Numbered from the stretch's first letter, positions 46,487-57,590 are shown. The stretch is 64,000 nt of DNA from Cerioporus squamosus (GCA_022592435.1 JABYQS010000140.1:1-64000), one strand, 5' to 3'. Translations and numbers: made by a program. The notes: generated by a model from the letters alone, not told the origin.

Positions 46487-47863
46487 ATGGCCACCATTAC
46501 GACTCCCGTCACCGAGCTCTTCGGTATCAAGCATCCTGTCCTGCTTGCAGGTGAGAACAACACGCTGCGCCCATGATGTGAGCGGAAGCTCACGAGTCGC
46601 GCGGTTTCACTAGGAATGAACGTCGCTGCTGGTCCTGAGTTGGCGGCAGCAGTGACGAACGCGGGCGGTCTGGGTGTTATTGGTGGTGTGGGCTACACGC
46701 CCAAGATTCTGCGGCAGCAGGTACGTACGCGCGCAAGGACATCACCTCCAAGGAGCCGCAGCTCACGTCGCCCACCTCCAGATCAAGGCCATCAAGGACG
46801 ACCTCGTCGACAAGAATGGGCCTTTTGGCGTTGACTTGCTCCTGCCCCAAGTCGGCGGCAATGCGCGCAAGACCAACGTGAGTGCTATTCTTCGTACCAC
46901 TTGCGGACTCCTCGGCTAGGCTAGTAAGTGCTCACGCGCCGCTTCAGTACGACTACACTAAGGGCCAGCTCCCCGAGCTCATTGATGTTATCATTGAGGA
47001 GAAGGCGCGGTTGTTCGTCTGCGCCGTCGGCGTGCCCCCCAAGTGGGTCGTCGACAAGCTGCACGCTGCAGGCATCCCCGTCATGAACGTACGTCTCTGT
47101 TTCCACACCTACCGGCTATGCGCTCTCTAAACAGCAACCGTCTCAACAGATGGTCGGCCACCCCAAGCACGTCACGAAGGCACTCGACGCTGGCGTCGAC
47201 CTCATTTGCGCCCAGGCAGGTGAGGGCGGAGGCCACACCGGCGACATCCCCGCGTCCATCCTCATCCCCGCATGCGTCGACATTTGCAAGACCCGCAAGT
47301 CGCCCTTGACAGGCAAGCCCGTGTACGTCATTGGTGCCGGTGCCGTCTACGACGGCAGGGGACTGGCTGCGAACCTCTCGTGGGGCGCGGAGGCGGTCTG
47401 GGTCGGCACGCGCTTCGTCGCGAGCAAGGAGGCGGGTGCGCCGAAGGCGCACAAGGAGGCCGTCCTCAGCGCTGGCTACGAGGATGCTGTCACGACGCTC
47501 ATCTACACCGGCCGTCCTCTGCGCGTCCGCAGGACACCTTACGTCGATGACTGGTACGTCCCGCGCGCTGCATCGGAGGCTACTGGGGCATGTCGCTGAC
47601 ACAGAGAGTTTGTTGTGCGCAGGAACAACAACCGCCAGGCTGAGATTAAGGAGCTCACATCGAAGGGTATCCTTCCCATCGAGCACGATCTCAAGGAGCA
47701 CCCTGAGAAGTCGCTCGAGGCGCGTGCGTGGCTTATTGGCCGCGTCTCTGCGCTCATCCACGAGGTTCTGCCTGCAAAGGAGATCGTGGAGAACATGGTC
47801 AACGACGCGGCAAAAATCATCCAGGCGAACGCGGCGAAGGTGTCGGTCAAGGCTAAGCTATAG
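46487..47863 (+). CDS. Nitronate monooxygenase (2-nitropropane dioxygenase family)
   Basis: Six exons (46487-46550, 46614-46720, 46782-46877, 46948-47088, 47150-47553, 47623-47863) join in frame to 350 residues. The TIM-barrel enzyme starts TPVTELFGIKHPVLLAG-GMN, continues with NAGGLGVIGGVGYTP, has ICAQAGEGGGHTGDI (glycine-rich segment with the conserved His), YVIGAGAVYDGRGLAANL (FMN-binding part) and WVGTRFVASKEAGAP. Length is normal for the family. Known: FMN-dependent oxidation of nitronates such as propionate 3-nitronate, a detoxification reaction without cofactors other than FMN. All splice phases close and no defects are seen. An open frame on the opposite strand (47081-47761) is a shadow. 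Confidence 0.93.
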
Positions 47864-48005
47864 GGCTATCTATGATGTAGTGCACGATCGTATACCATGA
47901 ACAATACTATTGGGGCATGGAACGGATGGGTGGGCGGGAAAGCTAGCATACTCTTGGGAGGGCGAAATACGAGGTAGGTGGAGTGCATACATCGACGATC
48001 AACTA

Positions 48006-49177
48006 TCACTCGTCAACAGAGGATTGTAGCTTCAGGTCTGGTTCATCCGTGAAGGCGACGCAAGGGACATTGTCAAGGGATATCTAGTCACAAAAACAGT
48101 CAGCGAGGTACACTGATACCGATGGTCGATGCATCTACCTTCGACAACCGCCGCTGGATGTCCTCTGCAAACAGGTCGGTGAAGCGGCGTATCTGCTTGG
48201 AGACCACTTTCCTACATGTATCGCACCGAGATGCCTCCTGCAACAAAGAGTCGGCGAGCTCGGGGTTTCGAATTGCCTCTGCATGTGGTGTCTTGCCTAG
48301 GACGTCGCAAATACGTGCCCAATGCGTGTGTAGCCATGAGGCACCAATACAACAGGGATCACATACGTGAGGGTCCCAGCTGTCGTACGCGTCTTTCTTA
48401 TGCTGGCCACACTGCTCACAGAGGAACCATGTCCATTTCCCGGGATTTGAGAACCACGCTCGCAAGGGGGTGCGCCGGAGTTCCTGTAGAGAACTCGTGC
48501 AGAGATTCCGATACATGATGAGTCGGTAGTAAGTGGCAGCGTCGATGGAGGCCAGCTCGTCCGCGTAGCACATTGGGTCCGGAAGACGGAGGAAGTCTCG
48601 CGCCGCGTCCCTCATGAGGGCTGACATGCGGCATTCGTCACCTCCGCTGCCATATCTGGCTGCGAACGCGTAGACGCGGACGGGAGTCTTTCTGCTGATC
48701 TCCTCCAGACGCGGGCGGAGGACGTCGAAGATGTGGTCGATGTGGTACTTGTGCGCGGCGGCGAGGACTGGCTTCATGCTGTCGAAGGTGGGGAAGGGGG
48801 AAGACTTGCAGAGGGGTAGCAGAGCTTGAGGAACAGCCCGAGCGTGCGCGCGTCCTCTGAGACAGGGATAACGGTTGGGAGTGGGCGAGACGAGGGAGGA
48901 GATGTCTCAACGTCGACGATGGTGTCGCGATCCAAACGAGTTGGCTCGTCAACGTTGCCACTGGCGTCCTCCCGCTTCGTCACTGTGGGCTGTGGGACGT
49001 CGAACATATCTGCGAAGAAGCTGGAGATGTCCCGGAGGACCCATTTGTTGACGTAGAGGTCCGTCCCGTCCGACGACCGGAGGACCACGTCTTCAGAGGG
49101 ACGGTTGAACGGGCTGGGTGCATCGGTGTAGGGCGTTGATGATGTCTGCGTCAAAGTCTCCGGCTCGGATTCCAGCA
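48006..49177 (-). pseudogene. Single-BTB gene 5, one frameshift
   Basis: On the minus strand, after a splice acceptor at about 49178, the frame encodes PSPFNRPSEDVVLRSSDGTD, FADMFDVPQPTVTK and LGLFLKLCYPSASLPP. Near 48799 homology changes frame (FPTFDSMKPVLAAAHKYHID), consistent with loss of one C from a C run. The rest is intact: TPVRVYAFAARYG, YYRLIMYRNLC, a zinc-ligand-like cluster WFLCEQCGQHKK..CDPCC, RCDTCRKVVSKQIRRFTDLF, an intron (48084-48138) and a last exon of 25 residues starting ISLDNV. No ATG was found for the first exon, as in gene 4, its closest relative. With one indel, assembly error remains possible. Confidence 0.78.
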
Positions 49178-49184
49178 CTAAGTA

Positions 49185-49741
49185 GATGAGAGCGGAACGA
49201 CATCCAATCAGCCTAGTACTAGAGAGTAAACTTGCAGTGAGAGATCACTGTTGTGTCGGGGATGTCTGCTGTTCTGGAGAAAGATCTCTATGCTCAGGGA
49301 AAGTTCAGCATAGGTTACAAGGACGACTGCACAGTACGGTGCTGCGGTAAGTCAGGCCGTGGGACATGGTTCACTTCCGTGGCTTAAAGTTATCGCAGCA
49401 CCGTCCACTTCCCTTCGCGTACGTAACCTCGGCTACACGCAAGGTCAGCATGGCGGTCAGAAGTGGTCAGAAGCAAGCATGGCCTCAGGCCTGGCATGGC
49501 GTCAGGTGGCAATGCGCGCCACCAAGTGTACTCTCAGCGGAGCGTCTAACTTACTTACCGTAGCCTCAGGCTGCCAAGCACGGTACATATATCTTGTCTC
49601 CGAACCTGCGGTCGACAAGTAACGACTCGCCACCCCGACAGTCATTTCCAGACATCTTGTGAGGGACATGTTCCGCAGAATTTAAGTAGCACTGACTCTT
49701 CCCTCCATCATAGGTATCAGAAACTTGAACTTGTCACTGGC
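49185..49741. promoter_or_regulatory. Divergent intergenic region, BTB genes 5 and 6
   Basis: About 560 bases between two divergent BTB genes. Probably both promoters. No further feature recognised; the first exon of gene 5 may lie in its left part. Confidence 0.35.
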
Positions 49742-50821
49742 ATGAACGGCCGTTCAGCCCAGCAAACCCATGCCCGGGCTAGTGGCTCAGAATCCTGTGA
49801 TGATGCCCCAGCCCCGTTAAGCACTGCAGCACCCCCGTTCAACAGACCATTCACGGATACTATCCTTCAGACTTCTGATGGGGTGAACTTCCATGTCTGG
49901 AAGGGTATCCTGATCGAAGCATCGCCCGTCCTCGCCGACATGTTCGCGCTTGGTGGCGAGCCACACGCTACCCCCAAACCCGAGGCCGAGCCTAACGTAG
50001 CCTCGAAATCAGATGGGAAGTCATCTACGTCTGGGACAGCTCTTGTTATCCCCATACCGGAACACAGCTCTGTACTCGATCCGCTCCTTCGGACGTGCTA
50101 TCCGCCACCCCATCCCACATTCCCGTCCCTCGACTTGCTCAAATCTGTCTTGGCGGTGGCGCACAAGTACCAGATGGAAGGCGTACAGGAGTATCTTACC
50201 AAGGAACTCCTCGAACACGCACGTACGGCACCTCTGCGTGCGTACGTCATCGCCGTGCGCTTCGACATGCACCACGCAGCGGAAGTCGCTGCTCGCCACT
50301 TCCTTGGCCTCAAGGTCGCGGACGACTACGTTCCAGAACTCGAGGACATGAGCGCCGGCTCCTACCATCGATTGCTTGCGTATCGCAAGCGGTGCACACA
50401 GACCCTCGCCGACATGATCTCCAGCCGGCTCTCGTGGTTACCAGAGCGGCAGCCCATGTGGCAGTTCCTCGTCTGCGGATGCGCTCGCGAGAACTTCACG
50501 GTGAGCTTGCGGGACTCTCCCGACGTGCAACGGAACGTCGCAGTGTGGTTTTGGCAGCATTACCGGCGGATCGGCGTCCTTCTTGCAGAGCGACCTTGTC
50601 GCGCTGCGCTCGATGACCCGAAGCTGAATGACCGCGCCGTCGTTGAGACGTTGGGATGTGGAAGCTGCAGGCTCCGAGTCCACGACGACCTGTATGCGTT
50701 CACCGCCTATCTTCTTGAGGAGATCGACCGTCGCCTTGCAGCGGTCAGTCATAACTTTACTGTGTGATGGGGAACCGTGACTAACGCACTGTCTCTGCAG
50801 ATACCACTTCCTGCTGAGTAG
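49742..50821 (+). CDS. Single-BTB protein with C-terminal cysteine pairs (gene 6)
   Basis: Intact: exons 49742-50743 and 50801-50821, 340 residues. Residues about 33-130 form the BTB (PPFNRPFTDTILQTSDGVNF, VLADMFALGG, LLRTCYPPPHPTFPSLDLLK). A helical module follows (RTAPLRAYVIAVRFDMHHAA, YHRLLAYRKRC). The C-terminal third has VCGCARENF, a Trp-rich WFWQHYRRIGVLL, and LGCGSCRLRVHDDLYAFTAY, where paired cysteines could bind metal (inference). The last exon encodes just IPLPAE after a phase-0 intron, as in its paralogues. Known: BTB domains dimerise and often bind Cullin-3. There is no kelch, MATH or zinc-finger array, so the function of this lineage-specific type is unknown. Confidence 0.85.
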
Positions 50822-51162
50822 TCAGTATCGGGAGGAATGTCTTCGGGATTGTCGAACATCGTGTTGTGGTGAAGCGTCAATGTATGTCTCAAAGTGTGAG
50901 ATCGTCGTCCTACTTTGGAGAAACTTCAGCCCCAGTGTGTGCTGCGGTAATACGCATGAATGGAAGCGTTCCATGACGTGAGCACGCGGGAGACGTTCTC
51001 GATGGCTTATATATATATATATGATCGCACGTTCAGAATGCTTTCCTGCCAGGCCGCCTCGCTGCTCCCGGCCAACTGTTTGCTCTGAAATACTGCAGAA
51101 GTGAGGATACCTGACGCGCTGAGGAGAATGGCCGCTAACCTCGGTGCTTCAACCATAACAGG

Positions 51163-52261
51163 ATGGCCCAACCTGTGCCTGCGACTTATGCCGAGGGAAT
51201 AGTACCCTGCCCAGGCGACGGCCTTGACGGACCTGCAGCGCGCCAAGCACTGCCGCCCTTCGACAAACCCTCAGCAGACGTAGTCATTAGGACCGTAGAT
51301 CAGGTTGACTTCCACGTGTGGAAGTGCCTACTGGGGTCAGTTTCGCAGGTCTTCGCAGATATGTTCGACCCAATGCCTTCCGCGCCCGATACATCTGCGC
51401 CTCCTCCATTCGCAAAGTCGGAGCCTCGGATTGGTGAGAAGTCAGTGGTGCAGGTCACGGAAACAAGCGCAGTCTTCGACTCCCTCCTCCGCACATTCTA
51501 CCCGCCGCCCAACATCACGTTCTCCAGCCTCGACGAACTCAAATCGATCATCGCCGCTGCCGACAAATACTGTATGGAGGGAGTGCTGCAAGTTCTGCGG
51601 GACCTCCTCTTGAACGCCTACTTGAGCGAGGAGCCCCTCCGCGTGTACGCCATCGGGGTGCAGTACCGTCGCTTGGACGAGTTTGGGGGCGTCGCCGAAG
51701 CGGCGATCCGTTCGTTCCTCACTCTGTCGGAGGATGACGCCAACGAGTACGTCGAGGAGCTCGACACTCTCAGCGCCAGCGCGTACCGCCGGCTGCTCTC
51801 CTACCGCCGACAGTACCTCATACAGCTGAGGACCGCGCTGCGGGGCCTCGCATGGCTTGATAATGGGGGGTGGACGTTTCTGCACTGCACCAGCTGCGCG
51901 CGCGGTACCACGTCGTATTCTCTGCGGGGAAACACCGGGCAGCGGCGGTATGCGACGCTGTGGTTCATGAGCCACTACCAGCGCACGGGAGATGCTTTAG
52001 GAGCCTGGCCTTCGCGCAAGGCCATAGAAGACAGCTCGTTCTGCGACGATGCCCTGAAGGAGGCCTCCCGTTGTGTCGTATGTAGGGAGGTTGTCCATGA
52101 GCATATGCGGCTGTTCATGAAGACGTTGGGAACGGAAGTGGACAGGCTGTCTTCGGAGGTAAGCATGCTACACCACTGCTAGTGCTTACTCCGTGAAGGA
52201 AGGCTGACCATCGGGGCCACTTGAATGGCAGGTTGCTGCAACCGTGGTTGTCCCGCATTAG
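51163..52261 (+). CDS. Single-BTB protein with C-terminal cysteine pairs (gene 7)
   Basis: Intact: exons 51163-52158 and 52232-52261, 341 residues. BTB at about residues 27-125 (LPPFDKPSADVVIRTVDQVD, QVFADMFDPMPS, LLRTFYPPPNITFSSLDELK), then the helical module (EEPLRVYAIGVQYRRLDEF, YRRLLSYRRQYL). The C-terminal part has LHCTSCARGTTSYSL, WFMSHYQRTGDALGAWPSRK and RCVVCREVVHEHMRLFMKTL. The last exon (VAATVVVPH) follows a phase-0 intron. It lies 340 bases after gene 6 on the same strand and is its nearest relative in the window, which suggests tandem duplication. An (AT)n run occurs upstream at about 51008-51021. Confidence 0.85.
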
Positions 52262-52442
52262 CGGCATCGTGATCGAAGGCGAGGTGTTGGTTCACGACAT
52301 GCGATATCTGTACATGTATCTTGCGTACGATCACATGAGAGTCGCATCTCATCTTCAATTCATGTCCGGACCTGCGATGCAACAACTATGGTGAGACGGA
52401 GACCCCGTGAAATGCTGGCATACGCCAACGCGCGCATCAGTC

Positions 52443-53486
52443 CTACTTGATCTTCAACTCAACCTGCCACGCGTCATTTGACCATCAGTAAGGAAGTAGT
52501 ACTTACCTGCGTACCTTATCGACAACCTCCTCGACGACTTTCATGAACCGCTCCGTGAAGCGTCGCATATCCACAGCGACCGTCTTCCTGCACGTCTCGC
52601 ATGCCCACGCCTCGCTGACAGCATGATCGGTCAGCGCAAAGTCCTCTACCGCCGCCGGATGCGGCGTCGCCCTCAGCACCTCGAGCAGTCGCTCCCAGTG
52701 GCGCACGAACCAAGGCGCAGCGTGGCCACAGCTCCTCCTCTTGCACGCAGGACGGCGCGGGTTATGGGTGACGCAGGACGGGCACGTGAAGGACGTGTAG
52801 TCCTCCATCGACCAGCCAAGATTGGCGTGCCACTCGCACGTCCGTTGGATATCGAGCTCGCACAGCGCGGCACTGCACTGCGCGCGGTACAAGGACAGCC
52901 GGCGGTACGCGCCCGCGCTCATGTCTTCGAGCTCCTCTGTGAAGGCGTCGTCGGGCGTAGCTGGGGTGCGAGAGTACGCTTTCGCCGCTGCCTGCGCGAT
53001 ATCTTTGAGCTTGAGGCCGTGCTTCACGGCGAATGCATACGTGCGCAGGGGGTTCTTCGCAATCAACGGCGGTACCACTTTCCGCCGGAGAGTGCGCGAC
53101 GAGAATGTGAGCTGGTATTTGTCCGCGGCGAGTAGAATTCGGATTGCCTCTTCGAATGAGGCTAGCATTGGGACCGTCGGCTCAGGGTGGTAGAGTCTCA
53201 GCAGCGGCGCAAGTGTGCGGTGGGACTCTGGGAGAGATGTGATTGTGCGCTGGGGAGGGGTTGTGGCTGGGGCTTCTAACAGCATGCGCTTGAGCACTGG
53301 CGATGCGTCCTCGATGATCCACCGGAAGACGAGCAGAGTCGTCATGCCGGAGGTGCGTATCACCGTGTCTGCGGATGCTTTGTTGAAGGGGGCGACATCT
53401 GAGAGAGCAAGTTGGACGTCAATGATGATCTTCTTGTCTTCCTCGAATTCAAGAGGGGCTTCGATAGTCGATGGACTGGAAAGCAT
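52443..53486 (-). CDS. Single-BTB protein with C-terminal cysteine pairs (gene 8)
   Basis: Minus-strand gene with ATG at 53486. The main exon 53486-52515 and a last exon 52463-52443 (VELKIK, stop TAG) close in frame to 330 residues. BTB: VAPFNKASADTVIRTSGMTT, SPVLKRMLLEA, LLRLYHPEPTVPMLASFEEA. Helical module: KNPLRTYAFAVKHGLKLKDI, YRRLSLYRAQC. The cysteine-rich part is the richest here: FTCPSCVTHNPRRPACKRRS, CGHAAPWFVRHWERLLEVLR and ACETCRKTVAVDMRRFTERF. If the last intron were not spliced the frame would end three codons later (VRR, stop at 52503); the spliced form matches all paralogues. Closest in style to gene 9 at 56.6 kb. Confidence 0.85.
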
Positions 53487-54344
53487 GACACAGGTCGGCA
53501 CTGATCACGCGGCCAAACAGATCAATCCAGAGCCAAGCACATAATCAAGATGCTCACTGGTTGGAACCTGTGTGCGTAGGGAAACCATTGGCATGACAGA
53601 CGGCAGGCGAGGAGTGAGCGGTTATAAGAGGGTCAGATACTGCAGCATGGGATATGCGCGCGTGTACTCCTCCATGCTGCGGTACTGGCCATAGCTCTCA
53701 CCGTCGTTCGAACACTCTCATCCTGCGCTTCTGTGGAGACAGCCTGGGTGCTCGTGCTATTGACAAGGAAGCTGCAGGAGTAGGGTAGCATTGCACGCTA
53801 CAGCAAGTGAACGTCAGTCTTCATACAACCGCCCCAAATTCGGAGTAAGTACTTCACGCAGGGATAACCATGTGACGCAGAATTCGTGGCATTGGGCGAG
53901 AGAAGTGAAGTGACTCGACAATGAGAACTCATTCTCACATAGTACTGTCTGGGCAAAGGAGTGAGCGTAATATGCCATGGCAGCGACGTTGAACAAACCT
54001 TCGAGGTGTTCGCCCGAGAGGACAGAGAGGACGGCTTGAGGATGACCCCGACATGGCCGCCACCTCGTCGGTGGCGACGACGCCGACCTGTCATGAAGCG
54101 GCCTGATGGCGGGAGGTTGTATAGGCGGGCGGGCGACGTGCGAGCCGCATGGCGCAGGCACCGGCAAAGGGCGGCAGAGCCGTGACAGTCACGCGCACGT
54201 GATCGCGTCCGGCCAATGGCTTTGGGGAGGCTACGCGGACAGCGCAGTTCGTTCCTCCCGCGACCGTTCTCTCCTCCGTTTCCCTGCCTCGTTGCGCTCC
54301 CCACCGCGTCCGTCTGCGACGGACTGGATACCCCACGGTCTACG
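53487..54344. promoter_or_regulatory. Divergent intergenic region, BTB gene 8 and RING gene 2
   Basis: About 860 bases between a minus and a plus gene, presumably with both promoters. Several open frames lie on both strands but none resembles a known family. Confidence 0.35.
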
Positions 54345-55595
54345 ATGGACTCGCTCACCTGTGGCATCTGCCTCGACAACCTCCGCGTCCCTGTCTCCAC
54401 GCCCTGTGGTACGTGTCCATCCCACCATCCGCCCATCGCCGAGTTCTCACGCGAACCTCGCCCCAGGACACCTTTGCTGCGAGGCATGCCTCACGTCCTA
54501 CATCGAGGCCAGTGCAGATGCCCTCACCGCGTCCTGCCCCACCTGCAGGGCCGCGTTCCCCATCAGTGAGTAGTCCCGTTGCGCATCCCAGAACCGCGAA
54601 TCCGAACATGAACCTGTCTCCGTCGCGTTGCTGCAGCGATCCCCGACCTCCGCGTCGTGCCGAAGAAGTACCACAGCTTCATCATACCCAGCATCCGCCG
54701 CGTCTTCCTCCCCACCGACGACGATGCCCCCGAGCAAGCTGGCCCCTCCCAGTCGCGACGCGACCTCGTCGCGCAGATCGCCGCCCTCAACGAGAAAGTC
54801 GCCAATCTCGTGAGCGACAAGTCTCTGCTCATGGACCGCTGCGAAGCTACCATCCGCGCGAGCCACGTGCATGCGCAGCACGAGCGCGACGAGCGCCTCG
54901 CGAAGGAGCAGCTTGCCCGGGACTTGCAGCTCGCGAAGGAGCGGCATGAGCGCGAGATGCGCGAGCTCCGCAAGAAGTACGAGTGCGTCAAGGGCAAGTA
55001 CAAGGCACTCAAGGCGTCGTGCGTTTCCATATATCTGTGCATGCGTGCATATACTGATTTTTCCCCCTGCAGGCAGGAGAACACTGCTCCGCAGGCCTCA
55101 AAGCCCCTCATGATGCTCTCCATGAAGCGCAAAAGTACCAGCAGCCCTGGGCTCGAACCTGCCGACGACGCGGAGGACCGTGACGATGCGCACGCCCATC
55201 GCGACCGCTCCCAGCGGCGAATCCCCAAGCGTCCCCGCCTGCTCGGCTCCCCCTTCGACCTCACCACGCGTATCCAGACGCGCTCGCAGACGGGCGCCGC
55301 GAAGCCCCGGAGCCGGATGCTCATCGACGAAGACGAGTTGCATGACTCGGACTTCGAGCCTGAGTTCAACGTCAGCTCGAGCTCGAGCACGGGCCCGCAG
55401 CACTCCGGGCTCCCCATGGGCGACATCTTCTCCCCTGAGCGGTCGGTCGGCAGCAGCAGCAGCAACAGCAGCAATGGAAGCTTGAGGCGCATCGACTTTG
55501 CGTTTGAGGCGCCCCTCCCGGGTCCGCGTATGAGGACGCTGGGAGGCGGATTGAGGCCGGCGTGGATGCTGTCCCCGGAGGAGACGATTGTGTGA
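54345..55595 (+). CDS. RING-finger coiled-coil protein 2, putative E3 ubiquitin ligase
   Basis: Exons 54345-54408, 54467-54565, 54637-55018 and 55073-55595 join in frame to 355 residues. RING: LTCGICLDNLRVPVSTPCG, then HLCCEACL and CPTCRAAFPI. Then VVPKKYHSFIIPSIRRVFLP, a coiled coil (LVAQIAALNEKVANLVSDKS; EQLARDLQLAKERHEREMRE) and a basic, Ser-rich C-terminus with an NLS-like RRIPKRPRLLG. The first intron falls inside the PCG of the RING finger, as in the gene at 34947. Sequence identity outside the RING is low, so they are old paralogues. E3 activity is inferred from the RING only. A long open frame on the opposite strand (54563-55759) is a shadow. Confidence 0.85.
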
Positions 55596-56579
55596 GTTCC
55601 GCTACGTGATGGAATGGGCGACGGGCGAGAGGTTGGGAGAATGAGAGAGTGGGAGAGCGAGGGGTGGAGACGATGAGTGGACGAGGGGCGAGAGAGCGAG
55701 GGGTGAGAGGGTAGGGTGTTGGTGCTGAAATTCTGTGCTTGGTCTATGATATCCCACACTCCTTTGCTTTTTCGTTGTTAATGTTACTAATCATCCCCCT
55801 CGCGCACTAGAGCCCTCTAGTTCAGCGCAGGGTAGTCGTTCCTTACGAAGATCTTGGTTCCAAAGCGACGTGGCGCTCGCCGTGGCCGTGCTTCAACCTG
55901 AGGGAAACTCTAATTTCGCAGTTGTTCCGTCTCAGTGGGTGCAGCTCGCGCAGGCTGATCTATGGTGCGTTTGAATACCTTCCAGGCGTAACTTCGTGAC
56001 TAACCTGGGTTTGTCGTCCAGTATGCTTTAGGCGGTCTGCATGGCGACTGTGGATATCGCTACTTAACGTTCACTTCAGGGTTGGCCTTAATCTTACTGG
56101 CTACTCTGCCTCTTCATCAGACTCCATATCACCAGCAAGAACGGACCAAAGAGTTAAGTTTCCTCTGTTGCGAGTCCTGACCACCTCGTTCCCCAGTCGG
56201 TACCGAACAGACCGGTCTCGGACGGCGATGCATCCACTTGCGGCACTACGGCGCGTTTAAGGGCCTCATTAGGCCGCCCGAAGGGGAAAGGGGCTTCTCG
56301 TCTTTGTTTCTCGCCCTTTTGTACTCCATCCAAGGTGAGCAACCTGCCAAAATCACAGACAATCCAGGCTGATTAACGCAGTAGCGAAACTGTACAGCGA
56401 GCGCACCAACACTAGATATACGATAAAGTACATAGGCGGAACTACTACGAGTTGCTCCTCCAAGCGTACTCATATCATCCAAGTTGCCACTCAGAGTTCT
56501 GTGATGACTTGTGAGTCTTGCACCTTAGATTCCCCTTGATGCTGGCTAAGGAGCACACCTCACGGCAGCAGACGTGCTA
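55596..56579. other. Spacer between RING gene 2 and BTB gene 9
   Basis: About 980 bases. The first 150 are GA/GAG-rich. No gene or RNA is recognised; a first exon of gene 9 may lie near its right end (splice-like GTGAGT at 56511). Confidence 0.35.
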
Positions 56580-57590
56580 GATCCGACAGTTCGCGCCGCC
56601 CCTGCGCCGTTCGACGACCCCTGTGGTGTTGCGCACGTCCGATAACGTCGACCTACGCGTCTTTCGCTGGTTCCTCAAGGGCATATCGCCCGTGTTTGAC
56701 GGCATGCTCGCCCATCCACAGCCTCAGCCGGGGGCCAAGTCCGAACACGAACCCGACTCGCCCCTAATACCCAGAACCATCCTCCAAGTCGTGTCCGAGC
56801 CGAGAACCACCCTCGAGCCGCTCCTCAGGCAGTACTACCCGTTCCCTGAGCCGCTAGCTTTCTCCTCCTACGAAGAGGCGATGCGGGGGCTCCTCGCCGC
56901 GCAAAGACTGCAACTTACGCGCATCGCGCCTGTGCTCGCGGATGCGGCGCGATCGCACATCAAGGAGAACCCACTTCGCGCGTACGGCTTCGCCCTGCGG
57001 CACGGCATGGAGCATGCGGCGCGACTCGCTGCGCACGAGTTCCTCGCGGTCGAGGACACGCTCATGGACTCGGAGGAGCTAGACAGCATGTCGGTGCGGC
57101 AGTACCGCCAGCTCGTCGTCTACCGTCAGGCGTGCGCCGCGGCGCTTAAGATCTTCACCGGGAGTCATGGCGCGTTGAGAACGGTCTGGCTTCCTGACGA
57201 GATGGCAGGAACGGCATGCACGTGGATCCAGTGCCCAAAATGCCCGAGAGTCCATGTCCGCAGCGTCGGCCGTCACGTTTGGCTGAATGAGTCCTCCCAG
57301 TGGTTCCGAGACTACTACCAGCGTGTGGGGGAGCGGATCCGCGCGAGGCCTGTGTGTCCGGACGCCCTCAGAGACCCAGAGCTCCTCACACTAGCCGTGG
57401 AAGGGGCGATGAAGTGTCCTGCATGCATCAAGGTCGCATACCCGCGGTTACTTCGATACACGGAGCTGATGATCGAAGAGATTGAGCGGAGGATTGCAGA
57501 GGTGAGCAGAGTGCTCGTGTGTCCTCGGCATGTTCTTCAAGGACTCACAAGATCTATCGCAAGATGCCTTTTGAGATTTCGTTCCAGTGA
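56580..57590 (+). pseudogene. Single-BTB gene 9, damaged N-terminus
   Basis: From the codon at 56623 one frame runs through a BTB (VVLRTSDNVDLRVFRWFLKG, VFDGMLAHPQPQ, LLRQYYPFPEPLAFSSYEEA), the helical module (ENPLRAYGFALRHGMEHAAR, YRQLVVYRQAC) and the cysteine part (IQCPKCPRVHVRSVGRHVW, WFRDYYQRVGERI, KCPACIKVAYPRLLRYTELM). A likely last intron leads to a terminal exon MPFEISFQ ending at 57590. The expected start of the BTB (APAPFDDP) lies just upstream but in another frame, and several residues before VVLRT appear deleted near 56620. No good ATG precedes the BTB. Either an N-terminal deletion broke it or translation starts internally. Confidence 0.7.

Noticed and set aside
47081..47761. 226-codon minus-strand frame over the nitronate monooxygenase
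   Set aside because: Shadow of the well-supported six-exon enzyme gene on the plus strand.
53798..54487. 229-codon minus-strand open frame between BTB gene 8 and RING gene 2
   Set aside because: Overlaps the first exon of RING gene 2 and other open frames, has no homology I recognise, and sits in the expected promoter region.
54563..55759. 398-codon minus-strand open frame opposite RING gene 2
   Set aside because: The plus strand gives a fully spliced RING-coiled-coil protein over the same bases. The minus frame is Ser/Arg low-complexity and matches nothing.
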